Made by a program: the position numbers and the translations under genes
From: Leptolinea sp. UBA5366
GTDB taxonomy: Bacteria; Chloroflexota; Anaerolineae; Anaerolineales; Anaerolineaceae
Assembly (NCBI GenBank): GCA_002407845.1
Contig: DHPK01000014.1
Coordinates: 15,302 to 27,107, forward strand
Direction of reading: 5' to 3'
DNA length: 11,806 nucleotides
Shown here: positions 1 through 8,000 of the stretch, in pieces
Layout of the letters: each line of letters begins with the position of its first letter
How positions within the stretch are numbered: position 1 is the first letter of the stretch
The notes under the pieces: generated by a model
The model's input: only the letters and a program-made list of their open reading frames with translations
The model's database searches: none
What the model was told of the DNA's origin: nothing

Positions 1-932
1 TTATGGCTACTCGCACTATTGAAAATGAACGCGATCGAAAAATGACTGCGATCATCACATCCTTTATGCCCTGTTCAGCAAAATTACCAATCATCGCATT
101 GATTGCTGGAGCACTTTTCGGAGGAGTTTGGTGGGTGGGACCTTCCGCTTATTTTGTTGGGATTTTAGCAATCATTCTTACCGGAATCATACTCAAGAAA
201 ACGCGACTGTTTGCCGGGGATCCTGCGCCATTTGTGATGGAACTTCCGGCTTATCATTTACCTTATCTCAAGAATGTTCTGATGCAGACCTGGGAGCGCA
301 CGCGCGCATTTATCAGGAAAGCAGGTTCAATCATATTCATCGCTTGCGGTCTAATCTGGTTCCTCTCATCCTTCAATTTGAAATTTGAAATGGTGGATGC
401 AAATGAATCAATTCTCGCAGGGATTGGCAATTTGGCGGCACCACTTTTCCAACCATTGGGATGGGGCTTCTGGCAGGCAGTCGTCGCTGCTGTAACAGGT
501 CTGGTTGCGAAGGAAAACGTGGTCGGCACATTCGGGATTCTTTATGGATTTGCGGAAGTGGCCGAAGATGGACAGGAAGTTTGGTCTGCGCTGCAGGGTG
601 CATTTACAACCTTGTCTGCTTACAGTTTCCTCCTGTTTAATTTACTATGTGCACCTTGTTTTGCTGCAATCGGCGCAATTCGCAGGGAAATGGGGAACGC
701 TAAATGGTCCTGGTTCGCTGTTGGGTTTCAAACAATCCTTGCTTATGCAGCCTCCTTCGTGTTTTATCAATTTGGCACATTTTTCTTGAATCGAACGTTC
801 ACATTTTCAACCGGAGCTGCAGTAGTGGTATTCATTTTCTTCCTTATTATGCTTTTCCGTTCGGAAAAATATCAAGATGAACACATGCAAAACCAGATTC
901 AACCTAATTCGGCATTTAGAAGGAGTCACTGA
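1..932 (+). CDS. feoB: Ferrous iron transport protein B (FeoB), C-terminal membrane part, truncated by window edge
   Basis: FeoB moves Fe2+ across the cytoplasmic membrane, driven by or gated by an N-terminal GTPase domain. Only the membrane half is here. The visible frame opens with MATRTIENERDR, which in FeoB lies inside the protein just before the first Gate region, so the ATG at 3 is not the start and the G domain is before the window. Family marks seen are SFMPCSAKLPII (Cys at visible residue 24), the PFVMELPAYHLP segment, the GLVAKENVVGTFG stretch and NLLCAPCFAAIGAIRREMG (Cys 216 and 219), followed by the last membrane helices. The end of the frame is a further hydrophobic helix and a short polar tail. 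The stop TGA at 930-932 shares its A with the ATG of the next gene, so the two are translationally coupled. No feoA is visible; it may lie upstream. Identification is by recognised family motifs. Confidence 0.95.
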   Translation, partial: MATRTIENERDRKMTAIITSFMPCSAKLPIIALIAGALFGGVWWVGPSAYFVGILAIILTGIILKKTRLFAGDPAPFVMELPAYHLPYLKNVLMQTWERTRAFIRKAGSIIFIACGLIWFLSSFNLKFEMVDANESILAGIGNLAAPLFQPLGWGFWQAVVAAVTGLVAKENVVGTFGILYGFAEVAEDGQEVWSALQGAFTTLSAYSFLLFNLLCAPCFAAIGAIRREMGNAKWSWFAVGFQTILAYAASFVFYQFGTFFLNRTFTFSTGAAVVVFIFFLIMLFRSEKYQDEHMQNQIQPNSAFRRSH

Positions 933-1126
933 TGATTGATTGGCTGACAACGAATTTTGGAACGATAATAACCGGCACAGTTGTTTTCGGACTGCTGGCA
1001 GCAGCCCTGATTCGAATTATTCAAAACCATAAAGAAGGTAATTCTATTGCCTGTTCTGGCTGCTCGGGATGCTCCGGTTGTCCAAGTACTGGAAAATGCA
1101 AAGTAGAAAAGACAACACACCGGTAA
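932..1126 (+). CDS. FeoB-associated Cys-rich membrane protein
   Basis: This 64-aa protein has one N-terminal membrane helix (about residues 8-27, rich in G, T, V, I, L, A), a short basic stretch (NHKEG), and then a cysteine cluster CSGCSGCSGCPSTGKC with five Cys near residues 41-56, ending in a basic tail. This is the layout of the FeoB-associated Cys-rich family, small proteins encoded directly after feoB, mostly in anaerobes. Their role is not settled; binding Fe2+ or a metal cofactor at the cytoplasmic mouth of FeoB is a reasonable inference. The start is supported by the ATGA overlap with feoB and an AAGGAG ribosome binding site at 919-924, inside the end of feoB. The Cys-X2-Cys spacing (C-SG-C-SG-C-SG-C) is very regular. 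Confidence 0.93.
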   Translation: MIDWLTTNFGTIITGTVVFGLLAAALIRIIQNHKEGNSIACSGCSGCSGCPSTGKCKVEKTTHR

Positions 1127-1155
1127 GTTTAGGATCATTCTTCTGAAAAATCGTT

Positions 1156-1192
1156 TACGATCAGCGGTAAATTGCTGCTGATCGTATTTTTT
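1156..1192. terminator. Intrinsic terminator, probably bidirectional, between convergent feo and ecf operons
   Basis: A perfect 10-bp stem, TACGATCAGC (1156-1165) with GCTGATCGTA (1177-1186), has an 11-nt loop and is followed by TTTTTT at 1187-1192. On the + strand this is a classic rho-independent terminator for the feo operon, 30 nt after the stop. On the - strand the same stem is followed by AACGATTTTT (complement of 1146-1155), a weaker tail that could end the ecf operon. The + strand T-tract overlaps the ecfT stop codon (1191-1193), so the two operons meet with no spare sequence. Confidence 0.88.
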
Positions 1193-2024
1193 AGATAAAT
1201 GGGTTATAGAAGCGGGTGCCGTCATGAAACGTGACAAAAAGCGCTGAGATTGTCAGGGTTACGATGCTGATCATGACAATCCAGTCGGCTCGCTGAAATG
1301 GCCGTGCTGAATACCAGGTTCGTTTTTCAAACTTCCCAAATCCGCGCAGATCCATCGCATTGCTGATCAGCTCAATTCGATCCAGGCTGGAAAAAATCAG
1401 CGGGACAGCAATGCTCAAGAGTCCGGCAATCCGTTTCCGCAGCGGCGCATTTTTCGAGGTGTCCGCACCACGCGCCTGTTGCGACTGCGAAATGCTGTAA
1501 AAATCTCCTTGAATATCAGCAATATATCGCAGGGTGATCGAAACTGCGTATGCTATTCGATAGGAAATACCGATTTTCGCTAATGAAGAGGCGAATTCGC
1601 TCGGATCGGTGGTGACGATGAACAGCAGCGCGATCGGCACAACTGTGAAATATTTCAAGGTGACATTCAGCTGATAAAAGAGTTGTTCGCGCGTGACGGT
1701 GTAGTGATTGGTAAATTGAAACAAAACCGTCCGGCTGCCGTAAATCCGGACGCCTTCTTCGGGTGAGAATAGATAGATTGTCAGGTTATTCAGCATCAGA
1801 AAAACCAGAATGAATAACACCACAAACCGGATCTCGCGGAACTGAATTTTTGCGAGACGAAAGATGATGAAGCTCAATCCCATGGCAGCGAGCAGTACGC
1901 GCGTGTCATAACTGACCATGCAGACGATCGTCCACGCCAGAAACACGGTCAGCTTGGTGACGCCGCTCAGGCGATGCACCGGAGAATCGCGCCGAATATA
2001 GGACAGCATTTTCACGGATGACAT
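1191..2024 (-). CDS. ecfT: ECF transporter transmembrane coupling protein EcfT (CbiQ/YkoC-type)
   Basis: EcfT is the integral membrane scaffold of energy-coupling-factor importers; it links the two ATPases to the substrate-binding S component. The 277-aa protein has hydrophobic helices at about residues 25-55, 67-85, 125-137 and 250-265, and two cytoplasmic coupling helices. Their tips carry the family motifs that dock in the ATPase grooves: QQARGAD (ARG at 184-186) and AMDLRGFG (LRG at 226-228, where many relatives have ARG). The C-terminal position of both motifs and the length are normal for the family. The ATG at 2024 lies inside the 3' end of the ATPase gene, a 13-bp overlap, and a GGGAG at 2036-2040 (minus strand) is a possible though distant ribosome binding site. 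An alternative start is Met6 at 2009, but it has no visible binding site. It is the last gene of the operon and its stop touches the terminator. Confidence 0.93.
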   Translation of the reverse strand: MSSVKMLSYIRRDSPVHRLSGVTKLTVFLAWTIVCMVSYDTRVLLAAMGLSFIIFRLAKIQFREIRFVVLFILVFLMLNNLTIYLFSPEEGVRIYGSRTVLFQFTNHYTVTREQLFYQLNVTLKYFTVVPIALLFIVTTDPSEFASSLAKIGISYRIAYAVSITLRYIADIQGDFYSISQSQQARGADTSKNAPLRKRIAGLLSIAVPLIFSSLDRIELISNAMDLRGFGKFEKRTWYSARPFQRADWIVMISIVTLTISALFVTFHDGTRFYNPFI

Positions 2025-3733
2025 GATGTGCGCTGCTCCCGTTCATAATCGATAAACCGCTGAACAAAACTCAATGGGTCGCCAATCCCAGCCCGCTGGC
2101 TCAAAGTCAGCAGACTGGTTTCTTTCAGGCTGGCTGGCTGGATAATCGCCGGATCGGTCAACACCCGCGCCGGCGAATCGTCGCAGATCAGCTGCCCGTC
2201 AGCAATGACGATCGCGCGCCGGGTATATTCGAGCATCAGATGCATGTCATGGGTGATCAGCAGAATTGTCAACCCGCGCTGCTGCAGCACCTGTAAAAAC
2301 TCCATGATCTCAGTGTAGTGCCGGAAATCCTGCCCCGCAGTAGGTTCATCCAGCAAGATAATCTGCGGTTCGAGCACAAGGATCGAGGCGATCGTTACCC
2401 GTTTTTTTTGTCCGTAAGATAAGGCAGAAATTGGCCAGTTCCGGAATGGAAACAACCCGCAGATCTGGAGAGCACGATCCACGCGCTGATCAATTTCGGC
2501 CGGAGCAACATCGCGCAATTTCAATCCCAATCCAACCTCTTCCCGGATCAGCACTTTTGAAATCATCTGGTTCGGATTCTGCATCACATACCCGACAGTG
2601 TTAGCTCGCTCGCGAATCGAAACGCCGTTCAGATTCTGACCATTCATGAGGATTGAACCTGAAATGGGGTTCTCAAATCCACAGATCAGCTTACACAGCG
2701 TGCTCTTGCCGGCGCCGTTCTTGCCGACAATCGCAGTCATTTCACCGGCTTGGATTTCAAACCGGATCTGGCTGAGCACTTCGCGCTGATCATTATATGA
2801 AAAACTGACATCCTGAAGCGACAGGATCGTCTGTTCCGTCTTCACCGGAGCAGTCTGCCCGGCTTCCGCATACCAGCGCTGAAGCGGTGCCCGAACAGCC
2901 TCAATCTCAAGCGTCTCAAGATTTGAAGGGTGCAGCTCAGGCGTGATCTGAACTCCGGCATAGGAAAGTGCGGTCACATACAGTGGTTCGCGGATACCGT
3001 AGGTTCGCAAGATGCCGGACGAGAGCATCTGATCCGGCGGCTGATCCGCAACAATTCTGCCCTGATCCATCAGCACAATCCGATCTACCGGACGCCAAAG
3101 CACATCCTCCAGCCGGTGCTCAATGATCACAACTGTCTTGTCCGTTCGGCGCGCCAGATCATCGATCAGTTCCATCGCAAGCCGCCCTGCAGCCGGGTCG
3201 AGGTTTGCCAGCGGCTCGTCAAACAACAGGATCTGAACTTCATCGACCAGCACTCCTGCCAAAGAGACTCGCTGTTTTTGACCGCCAGACACATCCTGCG
3301 GCGCATGCTGCAAGTGTTTTTCGATGTTCACCAGCCGGCTGACCCGCTGGACAATTTCTTTCATTTCAGGCTGAGGACGGCAATCATTCTCCAGCGCAAA
3401 TGCGATATCTTCTTCCACAGACTGCCCAACGAACTGCCCATCCGAGTCCTGCAGAACAGTCCCGATTATTTTTGAACGATCAAAAATCTGCATTTCAGCA
3501 GCATCCTGCCCAAAAATGCGCAGCGAACCGTTGCTTTCGCCCTTGTAATAATGCGGAACCAGACCATTGATGCAATGGCCGATCGTGCTTTTGCCGCTGC
3601 CGGAAGGTCCGACGATCAGCACCTTTTCGCCTTTGTGAATCGTCAAGTTAATGTCGAACAGGGTCGGAGTTTCTTGCGAACGGTAATGGAATTGAAAGTT
3701 TGAAAATTCAATAGCGGGAGTATTATTGAGCAT
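2012..3733 (-). CDS. ecfA: Fused double ABC ATPase of an ECF transporter (EcfA1-EcfA2 in one chain, YkoD-like)
   Basis: This protein powers uptake by the ECF complex. Most ECF systems use two separate ATPases; here both are in one 573-aa chain. Domain 1 (about 1-250) shows Walker A GPSGSGKST (42-50), Q-loop Gln95, signature VSGGQKQR (148-155), Walker B ILLFDEP (168-174) and switch His206. After a linker of about 50 residues, domain 2 (about 303-540) shows Walker A GKNGAGKST (337-345), Q-loop Gln385, signature LSYGQKKR (438-445, Tyr instead of the usual Gly), Walker B IILLDEP (458-464) and His495. Both sites look catalytically intact. The start is bounded: an in-frame TGA lies seven codons upstream (3752-3754) and there is no other start between. 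No Shine-Dalgarno sequence precedes the ATG (the leader reads CTCCATTTCCCA), so translation may depend on the mRNA structure upstream. Its 3' end overlaps ecfT by 13 bp. Confidence 0.95.
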   Translation of the reverse strand: MLNNTPAIEFSNFQFHYRSQETPTLFDINLTIHKGEKVLIVGPSGSGKSTIGHCINGLVPHYYKGESNGSLRIFGQDAAEMQIFDRSKIIGTVLQDSDGQFVGQSVEEDIAFALENDCRPQPEMKEIVQRVSRLVNIEKHLQHAPQDVSGGQKQRVSLAGVLVDEVQILLFDEPLANLDPAAGRLAMELIDDLARRTDKTVVIIEHRLEDVLWRPVDRIVLMDQGRIVADQPPDQMLSSGILRTYGIREPLYVTALSYAGVQITPELHPSNLETLEIEAVRAPLQRWYAEAGQTAPVKTEQTILSLQDVSFSYNDQREVLSQIRFEIQAGEMTAIVGKNGAGKSTLCKLICGFENPISGSILMNGQNLNGVSIRERANTVGYVMQNPNQMISKVLIREEVGLGLKLRDVAPAEIDQRVDRALQICGLFPFRNWPISALSYGQKKRVTIASILVLEPQIILLDEPTAGQDFRHYTEIMEFLQVLQQRGLTILLITHDMHLMLEYTRRAIVIADGQLICDDSPARVLTDPAIIQPASLKETSLLTLSQRAGIGDPLSFVQRFIDYEREQRTSCHP

Positions 3734-3744
3734 TGGGAAATGGA

Positions 3745-3772
3745 GGGAGTCTCACTGATTCGTGAAACTCCC
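3745..3772 (-). promoter_or_regulatory. Intercistronic RNA hairpin between the S-component and ATPase genes
   Basis: On the - strand GGGAGTTTCAC pairs with GTGAGACTCCC around a 6-nt loop (3756-3761), giving 11 pairs including one G-U. The + strand copy has a C-A mismatch at that place, so the structure is best in the ecf mRNA. It fills most of the gap between the S-component stop (3792) and the ATPase start (3733). There is no T-tract after it, so a plain terminator is unlikely. A processing or stability element, or a translation-control stem, is inferred. Confidence 0.6.
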
Positions 3773-3791
3773 ATTTATTATCTAAAAACGA

Positions 3792-4334
3792 TTATTCTTT
3801 TCGGAGACTGCCCGGTTTTACGCGGGAACGGGCATAAATTGCCAGGAAAGCAGTGCCGAGAATCGCGATTGTGACGATGTTCGCAATACCGGCGGTGATC
3901 CCCTGCGTGAAGACCTTGTTGGACGGCTCGGCATAGATCAAAATGTCTAACACCGGCGCAATCAATCCCCAGCCGATCAGGTTGGCGACGATCTGGTATA
4001 GATTGAAGGTCAGGATTTCTTTTTTATTAAACTCACCGTCTTCGACGTTGATTTTTCTGGCAGCCAGACCGATCACGAAACCGACAACGGCTGAGACGAT
4101 GACCCAGCTCCACCAGACAGATCCATAAGTTGCATCCGTCAGCGCATGGCCAATAAAACCGATCAGAGCGCCGGCGATTGGACCGAAAAGCACCGCCATG
4201 AAAGCTAAAAAGGCATAAGCTGTATTGATGGTCGTGTTGGGAATACCGCTCGGGATTGCCACAAAACGATTTAAGACAAGGAAAACGGCCGCACCGATTC
4301 CTATCGCTACGATTGTACGGGTTGAAAGTTTCAT
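3792..4334 (-). CDS. ECF transporter S component, UPF0397 family (substrate not certain)
   Basis: The S component binds the vitamin or precursor in the membrane and hands it to the EcfA-EcfT module. The 180-aa length and the N-terminal pattern TIVAIGIGAAVFLVLNRF, IPNTTINTAYAF, AVLFGPIAGALIGFIGHAL, WWSWVIVSAVVGFVIGLAA match the UPF0397 (ECF riboflavin-type S component) family. About five to six hydrophobic helices can be traced, at roughly 8-25, 38-60, 74-92, 108-130 and 143-168. The family name suggests riboflavin, but members have also been linked by context to thiamine pyrimidine precursors and other small molecules, and nothing here decides it. The start has a GGAG ribosome binding site at a good distance (CGGAGCTAACAATG) and an extended -10 promoter close upstream. 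It is the first gene of the operon, with the ATPase 58 bp downstream. The C-terminus is basic and short. Confidence 0.9.
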   Translation of the reverse strand: MKLSTRTIVAIGIGAAVFLVLNRFVAIPSGIPNTTINTAYAFLAFMAVLFGPIAGALIGFIGHALTDATYGSVWWSWVIVSAVVGFVIGLAARKINVEDGEFNKKEILTFNLYQIVANLIGWGLIAPVLDILIYAEPSNKVFTQGITAGIANIVTIAILGTAFLAIYARSRVKPGSLRKE

Positions 4335-4370
4335 TGTTAGCTCCGTTTGATTGTATTGAATACTGACCGG

Positions 4371-4379
4371 ATTATATCA
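4371..4379 (-). promoter_or_regulatory. Extended -10 promoter for the ecf operon
   Basis: Reading the - strand, TGATATAAT (complement of 4371-4379) is a perfect TGnTATAAT extended -10 box. No good -35 is seen; TTGGTC (4391-4396) lies only 14 nt away, which fits an extended -10 promoter that does not need one. The implied transcript start is near 4364, leaving a leader of about 30 nt before the S-component ATG. That is too short for any known vitamin riboswitch. Confidence 0.65.
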
Positions 4380-4450
4380 TAATCATTAATGACCAATTGC
4401 ATCATTTTTTATTTAATGCTAAACAAATCGCCCAAATTAAAACGAATATT

Positions 4451-4475
4451 GGGAGGGCAATTTCATTGTCCTCCC
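4451..4475 (-). terminator. Possible terminator of the giant exoprotein gene
   Basis: An inverted repeat GGGAGG..CAAT / ATTG..CCTCCC with a 3-nt loop lies 29 nt after the stop codon of the giant gene. As - strand RNA it has one internal A-C mismatch and is followed by AATATTCGTTTTAATTT, which is T-rich but not a clean T-tract. As + strand RNA the mismatch becomes a G-U pair, but no T-tract follows. A weak terminator or 3'-end stabilising stem is the best reading. Confidence 0.5.
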
Positions 4476-4504
4476 AACCAATTCAAAGCAACTTCCAGCT
4501 GAAA

Positions 4505-5023
4505 TTATTGACCTTTGTAAACCAGAACATATTTACCAGTCCGGCTTACCCATGCTTCCAATCTGCCGCGGCTGGCATTGACCGGGTCGACTGCGTAACT
4601 GGCAGGAATCTCAAGCCAGATTCCGGCGTCCTCGTCCCAGTAATAAATCGCGTAGCGGCTCGGATCCGCTCCTGCCGGAAGCAGGAACGAGATCAAGAAC
4701 TGACTCAAACCCTGTTTGATCTGAATGCCATTGTTCAGCAGCTGCACGACCATCATCTTGAATAATGACAGGTCAGCCGGCAGCTGCCCGCCGCGATCAT
4801 CATCGGTCGTCAACACGATCTTCTGAGCAGCGCCGCGATAAATCAGCACCTGATCAAGCGATGGCAGCCGGACGAGGAATCCTTCATACAACTCATCTGT
4901 TAGATCCGCGGTCTGGCGGCTGACGACATCGATCACCAAAATTTGCGGCTTGCGCGGTTTCCCATCAGGGTAGTGCAAAATAACCAGTTCAATATCTTTT
5001 AGGGGGATCCAATAGGATCCAGT
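4505..5023 (-). other. C-terminal domain of the giant protein
   Basis: Residues 2262-2433 lack repeats. The sequence starts TGSYWIPLKDIELVIL and continues through VLIYRGAAQKIVLTTDDD and a helix-prone FKMMVVQLLNNGIQIKQGL. It ends in beta-type sequence: ISFLLPAGADPSRYAIYYW, GIWLEIPASYAV, GRLEAWVSRTGKYVLVYKGQ. The last 60 residues resemble small beta-sandwich tails seen at the ends of other large bacterial exoproteins. It has no sorting signal, membrane helix or obvious type I secretion tail. It might be a cap of the fibre or an unrecognised export or anchoring signal. Confidence 0.55.
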
Positions 5024-8000
5024 CCAGGCGATATCCGCGATGTCATATCCAGCGCCGCCATAAAGTGTGTTACTTCCTAATCCGCTAAAGATGATGTCAT
5101 TTCCATCTCCGCCAAAAACGATGTTATCTCCGTCTCCGGTCATGAGGACATCATTGCCGCCCAATCCATAAATCAGGTCATTGCCCGGTCCGCCATCGAT
5201 GATGTTCGCCAGATCATTGCCGATCAGAACATCATTGGCTTGCCCACCAATGATCTGCAGGATATTCGTAATCGTACCGGTCATTGCGCTATAACTGTTG
5301 GTTGACAGATCGACGTACACCGGTGTCCGATAGTTTGAGAAATCGAGTGAATTGCCTTTGATCGGGCCACCATCGATCGTTCCGGTGAAGGTTCCGCCAT
5401 TTTTGAACAGGAAGGTGTCAAGTTCCTTCCCGCCGATCAGGTCATCAATACCAGTGAACGTCAGGCTGCGTCCGAGTGCAAGGTAAGCATTCGTACCCTG
5501 CCCGATTTCCCAGATGCTTTGAACATTGAGCCCGTAAAGTCCATCGGTGAAACTTGAACCGATCAAGTTGCTAATATTGTTGAATGCGCCTGTCTGTCCA
5601 ACCTGGCTGCCACTGAAACCGTTGAGAGCTCCAATGCCTGCGAGTTTGATTTGCACACCGGCATCGCTGCCAGAGAAGTCCAGTGTATTCAAACCCGCAC
5701 CGCCATCGATCTTGTCATCGAGCGTCTCGCTGCCGGTGAAGGTGAAGACATCGTTGCCTTTTCCTCCGAACAGCTGATCCATTCCAGCGCCGCCGTTCAA
5801 AACGTCATTCCCATCCAGACCGTAGAGGATATCATTGCCTGCTCCGCCGATGAGGCGGTTGTCCTTCGCGTCTCCAATCAGCAAGTCATTTCCAGCGCCG
5901 CCGATGACGTTTGCAATATTCCTGTAGTTTCCAGTCACCAGGTCAGTCGCAGACCCGGTCGTCAGATTTACAGAAACCGGTGTGAAATAGTTGCTGTAAT
6001 CCAGCCAGTTGCTGCCCAGTCCGCCGTTTATTGTGCCCAGGAAATTCGACCCCGGTTCAACCCGGAAGGTGTCCTGTGCGCTGCCGCCTGTAAGCGACTC
6101 TATATTAGTGATATGCAACGCATTGCCGCCTGAAAGGTAATTTTCAGTTCCGTCCGCCAGAATATCCCAAACTGAATTCTGGTTCAGTCCAGTCAGGGTG
6201 TCACTTAGGCTGCTGCCGATCAGTTCTGTGATGTTGTCAAATTTTGCATTCAGTGAGGATTCGGTACCGCTGAATCCTGTGACCGAACCCATGCCGCTCA
6301 GGCTGAAATTCGCAGGAGTATTACGCAGCGAGTAATCGAGGCTGTTGCTCCCGGCGCCTCCATCGATCGTACCGCCCTGCGTGACGGCATTGGCGATGAC
6401 AAACTGATCAGAGCCGCTGCCGCCAGCCAAAGATTCAACACCTGAATAATCTAATTTATTTCCTGAACTGGAATAGGTTCCGCCGAAATCAGTTTTGATG
6501 TTCCACAGCGAAGCGTCATCGATACCGGTCAGTTTATCCGAATAGGGTGATGCAACCAATGCATTGACGTTTGAGAACCCGCCAGTTATTCCAGTCGCTG
6601 ATCCTGCAAATCCATCCAAGCCGCTGAGAGCCGTCAGGTTGATCTGAACCGCGCTGCCGTAAGCGCTGTAGTCCAGTGTATCGTATCCCAAACCGGTATT
6701 GATCGAACCATTGTGAACCGCATCGCCTAAGAATGCGAATCGATCTTCTTTCGATCCGCCCTGCAGCGTTTCAATTCCAACGTATTCCAAAGTGCGTCCG
6801 CAGCTGCTATAAGTTTCCATTCCATTCGGCGCGATTTTCCACAGAGACTCACTGTCCAATCCGTTCAGCGTATCTCCAGCTGCCAGGCTGCCTTCGAGCC
6901 GGTCTATATTGGCAAATGACCCTGTCAGGGTTGGCTGCGTGCCATTGAACCCGTCCAGCGTTCCAATGCCTGTCAGTGTCACAGTTATCGGAGCAGCCGA
7001 AAGGGCATTACTGAGAATATCTTTTCCTGCACCGCCGTCGATGCTGCCGCTGAATGTTACCCCGTCGGCAAATACGAACTTGTCTTGATCACTTCCGCCT
7101 TTCAAAAGCTCAATTGAGCTGAAACCCAGAGTTCTGTCAAGGCTGAGATAATTTCCAGACGTTGATGTCAGCAAATTCCAAGTCGCTGGTTCGTTTAAGC
7201 CGCGGAGAATATCTCCACTACTTTGGGAACCGACTACGTTCTCGACATTGTCAAAGTAGCCGATAATATTGTGTTCATATCCCTTGAATCCTTCGTTCGT
7301 CCCCACGCCGGTCAATTCAATGTCTACAGCAGTAGTATATTTACTCAGATCGAGCGTGTCGATGCCCGAATTGGTAATGATACTTCCGGTGAAAACCGCT
7401 CCATTTTCAAATAGGATCGTGTCATTCCCCGAGCCGCTGATCAGCGTTTCAAAGCCGTTGAAGTTCAGCGTTGTGCCGCCAATCGTCAGGTCAATTGTTC
7501 CGTTTTCATAAACATGCCAGATCGACGAAGCGTTCGTTCCGGTCAATTTGTCAGTTTTAAGAGCGGAACCAGTCAACAGGTCGATGTTGTCAAATCTGAA
7601 GCTGATACTGCCTGTCTCGATCCCCTCGAAGCCATCAATCGTGCCTTTCCCAATTATTTGGACATCCACCGCATTCATGTAGTTCGAATAATCGAGCCGG
7701 TCCTTACCGCTGCCGCCATCAATGGTTCCGATGTTGACATCATTGCCGTCAAATTTTACGTTGCCGGTGCCGTCCAGATGTGCCCAATTATAGAATTTAA
7801 TCTCATCATCACCGGCACCCGTTGTAATAAATCCGAAGATGGGTGTATACAGATGAATGACATCATTGTCAGCATAAGTCTGAATGTAAACCCAGTTAAC
7901 TCCATTCGTGCTATAGAGTCCGTTTTCGTCTTCGACCACACCCGGGATAATCGTCCCGTGTAGCGTTACCACCCCGCCGAGTCCCGGATCAGGATCGATT

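Larger units (their letters stand above)
5024..7729 (-). repeat. Eight tandem units of about 107-114 aa (RTX-related) in the giant protein
   Basis: Units begin at 7729, 7387, 7048, 6709, 6373, 6037, 5716 and 5383 (periods 342, 339, 339, 336, 336, 321 and 333 nt; residues 1360 to 2261). The consensus first half is G(T/S)IDGG.G.D.LDYS.Y..AV.I.LTG.GT.DGF.G, and then F.NI..L.GS. In units 1-5 and 7 the second half is D.L.GLN..S(I/L/V)W.I...G.Y.S.GR.L...GIE.L.GGS..D.F.F..G. A Trp is conserved in all six. In units 6 and 8 that half is replaced by RTX nonapeptide rows. Related repeats are known from large calcium-binding-type exoproteins. Confidence 0.85.

Noticed and set aside
226..300. Possible frameshift or separate gene within feoB
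   Set aside because: The frame is continuous through all FeoB membrane motifs; open frames in the other phases there are short and carry no family signal.
2930..3475. 181-codon open frame on the + strand
   Set aside because: It lies fully antisense to the first half of the well-conserved ATPase gene, has no ribosome binding site, and its translation has no family features.
4335..4504. Possible riboswitch before the S-component gene
   Set aside because: The region has only the extended -10 promoter, an A/T-rich stretch and the 3' hairpin of the giant gene; the sequence from promoter to start codon is about 30 nt with no paired structure.
5005..5020. Direct repeat GGATCC-AATA-GGATCC
   Set aside because: It falls inside coding sequence for the C-terminal domain junction (Gly-Ser-Tyr-Trp-Ile) and is too short to suggest an element or cloning scar by itself.
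5024..7729. CRISPR-like or DNA-level tandem array
   Set aside because: The roughly 336-nt periodicity is at the protein level, the copies are strongly diverged in DNA, the period changes in multiples of 3, and the frame is unbroken.
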